Shown here: positions 14,411 to 20,116 of the stretch, piece by piece
How the letters are laid out: the number at the start of each line of letters is the position of its first letter
Numbering within the stretch: the first letter of the stretch is position 1
Assembly (NCBI GenBank): GCA_009691645.1
Contig: SIAT01000011.1
Location: forward strand, 1 to 20,116
Direction of reading: 5' to 3'
Source: Pedosphaera sp.
Lineage (GTDB): Bacteria > Verrucomicrobiota > Verrucomicrobiia > Limisphaerales > SIAT01
DNA: 20,116 nucleotides
Notes under the pieces: model-generated
Database searches by the model: none
What the model was told of the DNA's origin: nothing
Seen by the model: only the letters and a program-made list of their open reading frames with translations
Program-made: the position numbers and the translations under genes

Positions 14411-15813
14411 CAACGGCTCAACAACTTCCGCCAGCGGGCCAGTTGCCGGCGCATCTCGGCGGTGCCGGGCGCGCCAGTCAGACGGCGCTGGGCGAGCGCC
14501 CTTTTCAGATCGAACACCGCAGGCGCGTCGGAGCCGAACGTCTTGTCCACCGACTGCAGTTCGTCGAGCGTGAGTTGGTCGAGCGGCTTGGCGAGGCGCT
14601 CGGCCATCATCACCACCGCGCCGACGACGTGGTGTGCTTTTCGGAACGGCATGTCTTTGCGCACGAGATAATCGGCGAGATCGGTGGCGAGCAGCGCGGG
14701 ATCACTCGCCGCGCGGGCGCACGCCGCGGCGTTCACCGAGGTGTGGCGCAGCATCGCGGCGACGAGTCGGACGGTGCCGCGCACATGGTCGGCGCTGTCG
14801 AACAGTCGCTCCTTGTCTTCCTGCAGATCGCGATTGTAGGTCATCGGCAGGCCTTTGAGCAGCGTGAGCAGTGCCACCAGATTGCCCACGGCGCGGCCGG
14901 CTTTGCCGCGCGCCAGTTCGGCGATGTCGGGATTCTTTTTCTGCGGCATCAGCGACGAGCCGGTCGTATAGGCGTCGGCGATGCGGATGAAATTAAATTC
15001 GCTCGTCGCCCAGAGAATCACATCCTCCGCGAGTCGTGAGAGGTGCACGGCTGTGAGCGCGGCTGTGGCGGCGAACTCCACGATGAAATCGCGGTCGCTC
15101 ACGCCGTCCATCGAATTTTGAGTCACGCGCGGGCGACCTTTCGCGTCCACGAAACCGAGCTGTTGCGCGACGAACTCGCGGTCCAGCGGCAGCGTGCTGC
15201 CGGCGATCGCGCCGCTGCCGAGTGGGCAGACGTTCGTGCGCGCGAAGCAGTCGTGCAGCCGCTCCCAGTCGCGCTGGAACATCTCCGCGTAAGCGAGCAG
15301 ATGATGCGCGAAATAGACCGGCTGGGCCCGCTGCAAATGCGTGTAGCCGGGGATGACGACTTCGCGATGGCGTTCGCCCAACTCGACGAGCGCGCGTTGC
15401 AGATCGCGCAGTTCGCCGCAGAACCCGATGATCTCGTCGCGCAGCCAGAGGCGCATATCGAGCGCGACTTGGTCGTTGCGCGAGCGGGCGGTGTGAAGTT
15501 TCGCGCCGGCGGGGACGCGCCGCGTCAGTTCCGCCTCGATGTTCATGTGGACATCTTCCAGCTCGGCTTTCCACTGGAATTTGCCCGCTTCGATTTCCCG
15601 GGCGATCTGCTCCAGGCCGCGCGCGATGGCGTCACACTCCCTATGCGTGAGCACTCCGATTTTCTGGAGCATCGTGGCGTGGGCGATGGAGCCGGCGATG
15701 TCGTGCCGCCAGAGCCGCCAGTCGAAGGAGATGGATTCGGTGAATCGGGCCACGTCGGCCCCGGGGCCGCTGGTGAACCGGCCGCTGCGCGAGACGGGTG
15801 AAGTCGTTTTCAT
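14410..15813 (-). CDS. argH: Argininosuccinate lyase
   Basis: ArgH splits argininosuccinate into arginine and fumarate, the last step of arginine synthesis, in the cytoplasm. The 467 residues match the family length. Seen in order are the N-terminal FTESISFDWRLWRHDI segment, HTARSRNDQVALDMRL near 107-122, PGYTHLQRAQPV, and the fumarase/aspartase superfamily signature GSSLMPQKKNPD near 285-296 with its catalytic serine loop, followed by KGLPMTYNRDLQEDKERLFD from K320. ATG 15813 gives a standard start; there is no Shine-Dalgarno, and a 6-bp hairpin abuts the start codon. The stop overlaps the start of the squalene/phytoene synthase gene. argG is not in the window. Confidence 0.97.
   Translation of the reverse strand: MKTTSPVSRSGRFTSGPGADVARFTESISFDWRLWRHDIAGSIAHATMLQKIGVLTHRECDAIARGLEQIAREIEAGKFQWKAELEDVHMNIEAELTRRVPAGAKLHTARSRNDQVALDMRLWLRDEIIGFCGELRDLQRALVELGERHREVVIPGYTHLQRAQPVYFAHHLLAYAEMFQRDWERLHDCFARTNVCPLGSGAIAGSTLPLDREFVAQQLGFVDAKGRPRVTQNSMDGVSDRDFIVEFAATAALTAVHLSRLAEDVILWATSEFNFIRIADAYTTGSSLMPQKKNPDIAELARGKAGRAVGNLVALLTLLKGLPMTYNRDLQEDKERLFDSADHVRGTVRLVAAMLRHTSVNAAACARAASDPALLATDLADYLVRKDMPFRKAHHVVGAVVMMAERLAKPLDQLTLDELQSVDKTFGSDAPAVFDLKRALAQRRLTGAPGTAEMRRQLARWRKLLSR
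14836..14857 (-). repeat. 22-bp segment shared with the SHOCT-like protein gene (copy 2)
   Basis: This encodes K320-GLPMTY of ArgH, a conserved part of that enzyme. It pairs with 12823-12844, about 2 kb away in the same operon and in the same reading frame, differing at two synonymous positions. Confidence 0.6.
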
Positions 15814-15814
15814 G

Positions 15815-15829
15815 CGCTTTGAAAAAGCG
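15815..15829 (-). promoter_or_regulatory. Hairpin abutting the argH start codon
   Basis: On the minus strand CGCTTT and AAAGCG form a perfect 6-bp stem around a 3-nt loop, ending one base before the ATG at 15813. It fills the place where a Shine-Dalgarno would be, so it could limit initiation unless the upstream gene is translated. The effect is inferred only. Confidence 0.45.
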
Positions 15830-15878
15830 GCGCCAGTCTGCGCAGCGCGGCGGGGGAAGTCACGCCGTTTTGGTCGAG

Positions 15879-16343
15879 TTAATGCAGCTCCACGAACTCA
15901 GGCCGCAAACCATTTGTCTCGCAGTGGAGAATGGCGACGGAACGGTGCGGCACGCCACGGGGACTTTTGGCCGAGCCGGGGTTGAGGAAAAGCGTGTCGT
16001 GGATCGTCTCGGCGAACGGTTGGTGCGTGTGACCGAAAACAACGACATCCGGCCGCACGCGTTCCAGCCGTTCCTTCAGCACGGGATCCGGATTGCGCGG
16101 ATTGACGATGTGTTGCAGAAAGAATTTACGACCGCTCAACTCGACGGTTTCCACCTCGCGCCACGTCGGGTCGCAGTCGGTGTTGCCGCTGACGGCGGTG
16201 ACGGGCGCGATAGTCTCCAGTTCGAGGAGGACGTGCGGCGAGCCGATGTCGCCGCCGTGCAGAATGTGGTTCACACCAGCGAAGACGGCGAGGACTTGCG
16301 GGTCGAGCCAGCCATGTGTGTCCGAGATGACGCCGATTTTCAC
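15879..16343 (-). CDS. YfcE-type metallophosphoesterase (predicted phosphodiesterase)
   Basis: The 154-residue protein belongs to the small calcineurin-like phosphoesterases of the YfcE/MJ0936 type, cytoplasmic enzymes that hydrolyse phosphodiesters with two divalent metals. The motifs run in order: D8-THG after MKIGVIS, GGDIG near 31-35, GNTD near 53-56, a histidine in FLQH, and GHTHQP near 104-109. The usual HG after the fourth block is H-I here, but the metal-binding histidine is kept. The start is GTG at 16343, set by the invariant N-terminal strand; no Shine-Dalgarno is seen. It lies 22 bp behind the lipoprotein gene and 65 bp before argH. The natural substrate is not known. Confidence 0.92.
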   Translation of the reverse strand: MKIGVISDTHGWLDPQVLAVFAGVNHILHGGDIGSPHVLLELETIAPVTAVSGNTDCDPTWREVETVELSGRKFFLQHIVNPRNPDPVLKERLERVRPDVVVFGHTHQPFAETIHDTLFLNPGSAKSPRGVPHRSVAILHCETNGLRPEFVELH

Positions 16344-16365
16344 GGGGGTGCGGTGTGCGGGCTTC

Positions 16366-16737
16366 TTACTTTTCCGGATGAACGAAGATGGCCTGACCGG
16401 AAATCTGCGTGCGTTCGCTCAGGAAACCGCCCGCAAAGAACCCGCCGCCGCCCGACTGGCCGGGCGCGCTTTGGATGATGACGCCGTTGGCACCGACCGA
16501 TGCGGCTTTCCGTTTCATCGCATGGGTGGCGCGGTCCAGAGAGCCTTGGTCGTGGCCGCCCGATGCGCCGTTGACGATGCCGACCACGTCGTATTTGCCG
16601 CTGGGGGGTGTTTGATAAAGTTTCACGTGATCGAACGGCACGGAGATGCGTTTCTCGCCGGTGACCAGCGCGGTGCCGGTGGCGCAACCGGTGAGAAGCA
16701 CGAGAGCGAACGCAAACATGAGCGGGGTCATTTTCAT
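16366..16737 (-). CDS. Small lipoprotein
   Basis: From ATG 16737 this is a 123-residue protein beginning MKMTPLMFAFALVLLTGC, a signal peptide with lipobox L-T-G-C18, so it should be lipid-anchored outside the cytoplasmic membrane. ATG 16752 and ATG 16743 are in-frame alternatives adding five or two residues; their codons are less like the rest of the gene. The mature part has YQTPPSGKYDVVGIV near 45-60 and a KRKAASVGANGVII segment near 80-93, which recalls small envelope proteins of the YbjQ/DUF4156 kind where a K-AA--GAN-VI segment follows a beta strand; I hold that similarity weakly. A Gly/Gln/Ser-rich stretch precedes the C-terminus. It lies between a DUF6580-like gene and a phosphodiesterase gene. 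Confidence 0.8.
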   Translation of the reverse strand: MKMTPLMFAFALVLLTGCATGTALVTGEKRISVPFDHVKLYQTPPSGKYDVVGIVNGASGGHDQGSLDRATHAMKRKAASVGANGVIIQSAPGQSGGGGFFAGGFLSERTQISGQAIFVHPEK

Positions 16738-16796
16738 AATCATGGATGTCATTAGCGGACGCTTGTTAGTTCCGGTTGGAAGAGTGATTTGCCCGT

Positions 16797-17429
16797 TCAC
16801 GCTTTGGTTTCCTCCGGCTGCCCGTCGCCACTCTCGCTTTCCTCCGGCTGTTCCTCGGCCACCTCTCCGAGCTTCATTGCGCCGACGAAGAGCGCGGTGA
16901 AGAGTCCGCCGCTGGCGAGCGTGTTGCGGAAGAATTCCCACGTGGGCGGATACCCGGGCACGCCGCCGGAAAGCGCCTGCAGCCAGCCGGCGAGGGTCTT
17001 CGGATAGGCTGGATTGCCGAGCCATGAGAAGGTGTTGGTGATGAGATAGAATAGGATCGCCCCCAGCACGCCGCCGCCGAGGAGGGTGGCGAAAGAGGAT
17101 TTCGGCGTGAGCCGTTGCCCCAGCCAGATGAGGCCGCCGTAGAGCGCGTAGCTGATGAGTTGCCACGGGCTGAAAATCTCCATCGGGTGCGTGTAGGCCG
17201 CGGGATTTTCCAGATAGAGCGCACGGTAATGGAAACCGAGCGCGAGATCGGTGGCGAGCATCGCGGCCAAGGGAAGCCACCATGCCAGCGCGCCCGGGAA
17301 ATAAACGCCGGCGCAGAACATGAGGGCGTAGGCGGCGCTGAAGTTCGGCGGCATCAGGCCCGGCCAGCGTGTCGCCGCAAAGGCGAGCATCAGCAACACG
17401 GCAATCCAATGGTGGCGTTTCAGTTTCAA
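16797..17429 (-). CDS. DUF6580-like integral membrane protein
   Basis: The start used here is a TTG at 17429 (MKLKRHHWIAVLL, 210 residues), because it gives a short basic N-terminus before the first helix. A TTG at 17465 is the in-frame alternative, adding 12 residues. About five hydrophobic segments are visible (roughly 8-20, 33-65 as one or two helices, 90-103, 110-133 and 166-190), followed by an acidic, soluble tail. Family-like features are TRWPGLMPPNFS, PLAAMLATDLALGF and LITNTFSWLGNPAYPKTLAGW, close to the DUF6580 pattern in which a membrane protein has a PPNF loop and an FYLITN-W segment. Function is unknown; the compact fold hints at a transporter subunit or sensor, but this is speculative. 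It lies 59 bp upstream of the lipoprotein start, in the leftward gene run. Confidence 0.8.
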   Translation of the reverse strand: MKLKRHHWIAVLLMLAFAATRWPGLMPPNFSAAYALMFCAGVYFPGALAWWLPLAAMLATDLALGFHYRALYLENPAAYTHPMEIFSPWQLISYALYGGLIWLGQRLTPKSSFATLLGGGVLGAILFYLITNTFSWLGNPAYPKTLAGWLQALSGGVPGYPPTWEFFRNTLASGGLFTALFVGAMKLGEVAEEQPEESESGDGQPEETKA

Positions 17430-17477
17430 CGGAAGGCAGGATACGCCCGCCGCGGGAACTGACAAGTGCGCTTCGCG

Positions 17478-17971
17478 TCAGAATTCCAGCGCCATCATCA
17501 GATCGCAACGGGGCGCAACGGCGGGCGCGCCGATCGGCTTGAAACCGTAACGCTGATAAAGCGCGATGGCTTCGTGGAGGGCCGTGGCCGTTCCCGAGAG
17601 GACGCGGCGATAACCGGGCTGACGCGCGTCGGCCAGCGCCTGTTCGAGCATCCATTTGCCGATGCCCCGCCCGCGTGTTGGGCGTGCGAGGTACATCTTG
17701 CGCAGTTCGGCGGTGTCGCCGTCGTGGCGGTGCAACGCGACGGAGCCGATGAGTTCACCCTCTACATTTTCAACGACAACAAACCAACCGCCGTTGCGCC
17801 AGTAATGCGCTCGATGTCATCGAGGTCGGCGTCGGTGCCGGCCGGATTGGGCGCGAGGCCGTACTCACGAAGCGCGTCAAAGACGACCGCGCGGATGGCG
17901 TCCGCGTCGCCGTTGGAGGCGGGGCGGGCGTTCCAGCCGAGGGGCAAATTCAAGTTGGCGCTTTCCGTCAC
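17478..17971 (-). pseudogene. GNAT family N-acetyltransferase, frameshifted
   Basis: Two adjacent frames together make one GNAT domain. The first runs from GTG 17971 (MTESANLNLPLGW) through ADLDDIE and stops shortly after at a TAG near 17763. From about 17810 the neighbouring frame continues the expected protein: HYWRNGGWFVVVENVEGELIGSVAL, then ELRKMYL, the acetyl-CoA loop RGRGIGKWML and the C-terminal ALYQRYGF motif, ending at 17478. Adding one base near 17804-17812 restores a single reading frame of about 165 residues. The family transfers acetyl groups from acetyl-CoA to amines; the substrate is unknown. It is either a young pseudogene or a single-base error in the assembly, and codon use is intact on both sides. 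It is the first gene of the leftward run. Confidence 0.85.
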
Positions 17972-18003
17972 GGAAGGCGGATGTTACTTCAAGAACGCGC
18001 CAC

Positions 18004-18747
18004 GTGGAACGTCTGTTTGAAATCCTCTACGAAGACCCCGACCTGCTGGTGGTGAACAAGCCGGCCGATCTCGTCTGCCATCCCACCAAGGGCGACATCT
18101 ACTCGAGCCTGATCAGCCGCGTGCGGTTGCACGTCGGCGAAAAGTTCTCGGCGCATTTGGTGAACCGGCTCGACCGCGAGACCAGCGGCGTGGTGATGGT
18201 GGCGAAGCATCCCGAGGTGGCGAAGCAACTCGCGAAGCTCTGGGAACGCCGTGCGGCGCGGAAAGTCTACTGGGCCATCGTTCACGGCCACGTGCGCGAG
18301 GATCGCGGGCTGATCGATGCGCCGTTGGGCGTCGATGAACAGAGCGAAGTCGCCATCAAGAGTTGCGTGCGCCCCGACGGCCAACCGGCGCAGACGGAGT
18401 TCGAGGTGCTGCTGCGCTTCGCGCGCGCGGAGGGTGAGTTCACGTGGTTGCGGCTTCATCTGCTCACGGGCCGCAAACATCAAATCCGGATCCACCTCCA
18501 ACACGTCGGCCACGTGATCGTGGGCGAGAAACTTTACGGTGAAGACGAGCGGTTTTACCTCGATCTCGTCCACGGCCGATTGACGCCGGAGCAACGGTTG
18601 CGCCTCATCCTGCCTTGCGGGGCGTTGCACGCGCGCGAGTTGGGGTTTCACTGGGCGCACAAAGATTGGAAATTCACCGCTGAACCGGAACGGTGGTTCA
18701 CGGAGTTTCTGGGCACGGGAGAAACCGCCGTGCGTTCCGTGCGTTGA
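18004..18747 (+). CDS. RluA family pseudouridine synthase
   Basis: This 247-residue enzyme isomerises uridine to pseudouridine in RNA. It shows the RluA family marks in order: ILYEDPDLLVVNKPADLVCHP (9-27), the catalytic HLVNRLDRETSGVV with D57, ARKVYWAIVHG, and LLTGRKHQIRIHLQHVGHVIVGEKLYG near 155-180. The N-terminal S4 domain of RluD is absent, so the protein begins at the catalytic domain, like RluA and many RluA-type proteins. The substrate (23S rRNA or tRNA position) cannot be told from sequence. The start is GTG 18004; there is no better in-frame start nearby. It diverges from the GNAT gene across 32 bp and is followed after 17 bp by a dehydrogenase gene. Confidence 0.93.
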   Translation: MERLFEILYEDPDLLVVNKPADLVCHPTKGDIYSSLISRVRLHVGEKFSAHLVNRLDRETSGVVMVAKHPEVAKQLAKLWERRAARKVYWAIVHGHVREDRGLIDAPLGVDEQSEVAIKSCVRPDGQPAQTEFEVLLRFARAEGEFTWLRLHLLTGRKHQIRIHLQHVGHVIVGEKLYGEDERFYLDLVHGRLTPEQRLRLILPCGALHARELGFHWAHKDWKFTAEPERWFTEFLGTGETAVRSVR

Positions 18748-18764
18748 CGGCTTAACTTGAATCG

Positions 18765-19835
18765 ATGAGCGACATCCCGAAGACGATGCGTGCCGTGGTC
18801 TATCGCGGCGTGAACGACCTGCGCATGGAGACCGTGCCGGTGCCGCGCATCGGCGCGGGCGAGGTGCTGGTGCGTGTCGCCGCCTGCGGCGTCTGCCCGA
18901 CGGACATCAAGAAGATCCACTACGGCACCGTGCCGCCGCCGCGGATCTTCGGGCACGAGACGGCTGGCGTCATCGTGCGTGTCGGCGCGCGCGTGCGGGG
19001 CTTCCGCGTCGGGGATCGTGTGGCGTTGCATCATCACGTGCCGTGCCGCAAATGCCACGCCTGTCTGCGTGGCGCTTTTGCGCAATGCCCGCAGTATCTC
19101 AAGACTGGGATCACCGCCGGATTCGAACCGGCCGGTGGCGGTTACGCGGAGTTCGTGCGTGTGATGGATTTCTGTCTGCCGGGCATCGTGAAGATTCCTG
19201 CGCGGAATAGTTTTCTCGAAGGCGCGATGCTCGAGCCGGTGAACACGGTGCTCAAGGCGGTGAACAAACTGCACGCGATCAAGGGCGACACCGCGCTCGT
19301 TCTCGGTCAGGGGCCGATCGGCCTGATGTTCACCCGACTGCTCGCTCTGCGCGGAGTGAACGTGGTGGCGACCGATCTGATGCCGACGCGGCTGCGGCTG
19401 GCGAAAGAGTTCGGTGCGCACGCGGCGTTGCGCGGTGACGCAAAGGATTTGCCCGAACGCATCGCGCGGCTCACACGCGGTCGCGGACTGGCCGCCGCGG
19501 TCGTGGCCGTGCCGGTGGATGCGCTGGTGACACAGGCGCTCGCACTCGTGCGCGGCGCGGGACAGGTGCTGCTCTTCGCGCACACCAAACGCGGCGCGGC
19601 GTTGCCGCTCGACTTGGCGACGGTGTGCGTGGATGAGAAAGATCTGATCGGCAGCTACTCCTCCGACATCACGATCCAGGACGAAGTGGCGCGGTTGGTT
19701 TTCTCGCGCCGGATGGACGTGCGCCGGCTCATCACCCACATCTTCCCGCTGGAACAGGCGGCTGCCGGCGTGGCGCTGGCGGCGCAGCCCACGGCCGAGT
19801 CTCTCAAGGTGATGGTGACACACGCGAGCGAGTAG
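18765..19835 (+). CDS. Zinc-dependent medium-chain alcohol dehydrogenase
   Basis: The 356-residue protein is a medium-chain dehydrogenase/reductase that oxidises an alcohol (or sugar alcohol) with NAD(P). Catalytic zinc ligands are C44 in ACGVCPTD and H64-E65 in FGHETAG, with the EPVNTVLKA segment near 156 as the likely third site. The structural zinc lobe has all four cysteines, C94, C97, C100 and C108. The Rossmann loop is GQGPIG near 178-183, and the acidic D in VVATD after the second strand suggests NAD preference. It resembles sorbitol/threonine dehydrogenase-like members, but the substrate cannot be named. ATG 18765 starts 17 bp after the pseudouridine synthase stop, so the two are probably co-transcribed. 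A small inverted repeat (TTTTGC/GCAAAA, 19844-19858) follows its stop. Confidence 0.93.
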   Translation: MSDIPKTMRAVVYRGVNDLRMETVPVPRIGAGEVLVRVAACGVCPTDIKKIHYGTVPPPRIFGHETAGVIVRVGARVRGFRVGDRVALHHHVPCRKCHACLRGAFAQCPQYLKTGITAGFEPAGGGYAEFVRVMDFCLPGIVKIPARNSFLEGAMLEPVNTVLKAVNKLHAIKGDTALVLGQGPIGLMFTRLLALRGVNVVATDLMPTRLRLAKEFGAHAALRGDAKDLPERIARLTRGRGLAAAVVAVPVDALVTQALALVRGAGQVLLFAHTKRGAALPLDLATVCVDEKDLIGSYSSDITIQDEVARLVFSRRMDVRRLITHIFPLEQAAAGVALAAQPTAESLKVMVTHASE

Positions 19836-19887
19836 CCTCCTTCTTTTGCCCTGCAAAAAACCGCCCGGAACGGCGCGCGGCAAAATC

Positions 19888-19901
19888 ATACGCGTGCGTA
19901 T
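19888..19901. promoter_or_regulatory. Short inverted repeat upstream of the beta-propeller gene
   Basis: ATACGC-GT-GCGTAT is a perfect 6-bp inverted repeat with a 2-bp spacer, lying 67 bp before the ATG at 19968. It looks like an operator half-site pair. No clear -35/-10 pair is visible beside it. Confidence 0.35.
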
Positions 19902-19967
19902 TATTTGGTTGCCAGCCTCGTGCGCTTCGATGATGATGCGTCCGTTGCTCCGGGGCGTCTAACCGGC

Positions 19968-20116
19968 ATGAACTGTGGAATCTATCGCGCAATGAACTGG
20001 GCTGGCAAATCTCTGTGCGGAGCGCTCGTGCTGGCGAGCACGCTCAACGTGAGCAACGCTGCCGCGCCGGCCAAACCGGTGGTGGCGGCAGCGGACTGGC
20101 CGATGTTCCGCGGCGG
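19968..20116 (+). CDS. PQQ-like beta-propeller protein, N-terminus (partial)
   Basis: The frame is open from ATG 19968 to the window end (49 codons plus two bases). A second in-frame ATG at 19992 starts MNWAGKSLCGALVLAST, which is the better signal peptide; cleavage is likely after SNA or AAA. The mature part begins with AAADWPMFRGG. The D-W-P-M/Q-F-R-G motif opens the first blade of PQQ-like/BamB-like beta-propeller repeat proteins, which are very common in this bacterial group as exported proteins. The rest of the gene is outside the window, so whether it is a PQQ dehydrogenase or a non-enzymatic propeller cannot be told. Confidence 0.8.
   Translation, partial: MNCGIYRAMNWAGKSLCGALVLASTLNVSNAAAPAKPVVAAADWPMFRG

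Noticed and set aside
16753..17655. A 429-codon minus-strand frame that would fuse the lipoprotein to upstream sequence
   Set aside because: The upstream part is a shadow of the membrane protein and GNAT genes; the lipoprotein has its own ATG and lipobox.
17804..17812. Programmed ribosomal frameshifting in the GNAT gene
   Set aside because: I see no slippery heptamer, stop-dependent signal or downstream structure; a single-base deletion or sequencing error is simpler.
18648..19889. A 413-codon minus-strand frame opposite the dehydrogenase gene
   Set aside because: The plus-strand dehydrogenase has complete zinc and Rossmann motifs; the opposite frame is compositional.
1..20116. CRISPR arrays, tRNA or rRNA genes, transposase or integrase genes
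   Set aside because: No periodic repeats with unique spacers, no RNA gene signatures and no mobile-element proteins were found on either strand.

Overview
The window comes from a GC-rich bacterium, most likely of the Planctomycetota-Verrucomicrobiota (PVC) group and probably a verrucomicrobial lineage. The taxonomic cue is protein content: an orphan prepilin-like protein of the form these bacteria carry in many copies; a train of exported proteins with DUF1501, PPC, DUF1549/DUF1553 and cytochrome c/WD40 domains, architectures largely confined to this group; a CotH-like kinase; a DUF6580-type membrane protein; and the start of a PQQ-like beta-propeller protein. Codons end mostly in G or C. Only one gene (start 4947) has an obvious Shine-Dalgarno sequence. 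I see no tRNA, rRNA, CRISPR array, insertion sequence or phage gene.

Left part, plus strand (1-11136): the tail of an unidentified gene and a strong intrinsic terminator, then a sigma70-like promoter and a prepilin-like protein (254-925). Next come five exported proteins in a row: a Tat-exported DUF1501 protein (1116-2444), a PPC-domain adhesin-like protein (2544-4907), a DUF1549/DUF1553 protein with Ig-like domains and two haem-type motifs (4947-7382), a cytochrome c/WD40/coiled-coil protein (7407-9419), and a CotH-like kinase with a C-terminal jelly-roll-like domain (9559-11136). All carry export signals and two carry haem motifs. They look like one cell-envelope or extracellular system whose substrate is unknown. 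Similar DUF1501/DUF1549/DUF1553/PPC sets are frequent in PVC genomes but lack an established function.

Middle part, minus strand (17971 down to 11133): a tightly packed run read leftward. In transcription order it holds a frameshifted GNAT acetyltransferase, a DUF6580-like membrane protein, a small lipoprotein, a YfcE-type phosphodiesterase, argH (argininosuccinate lyase), a squalene/phytoene synthase whose start overlaps the argH stop (TGATG), an exported coiled-coil protein ending in a SHOCT-like domain, and lysA (diaminopimelate decarboxylase). The run links arginine synthesis, lysine/peptidoglycan precursor metabolism and isoprenoid lipid synthesis with housekeeping functions. lysA meets the CotH gene tail to tail, with their two stop codons overlapping inside one CTAG.

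Right part, plus strand (18004-20116): a GTG-started RluA-family pseudouridine synthase diverges from the GNAT gene across 32 bp and is followed after 17 bp by a zinc-dependent medium-chain dehydrogenase. The window ends in the first 49 codons of an exported PQQ-like beta-propeller protein.

The best candidates for something undescribed are the exported DUF1501/PPC/haem/WD40/CotH cluster and the hairpin pair between its first two genes. Smaller oddities are the GNAT frameshift and an in-frame near-identical KGLPMTY-coding segment shared by argH and the SHOCT-like protein gene two genes downstream.
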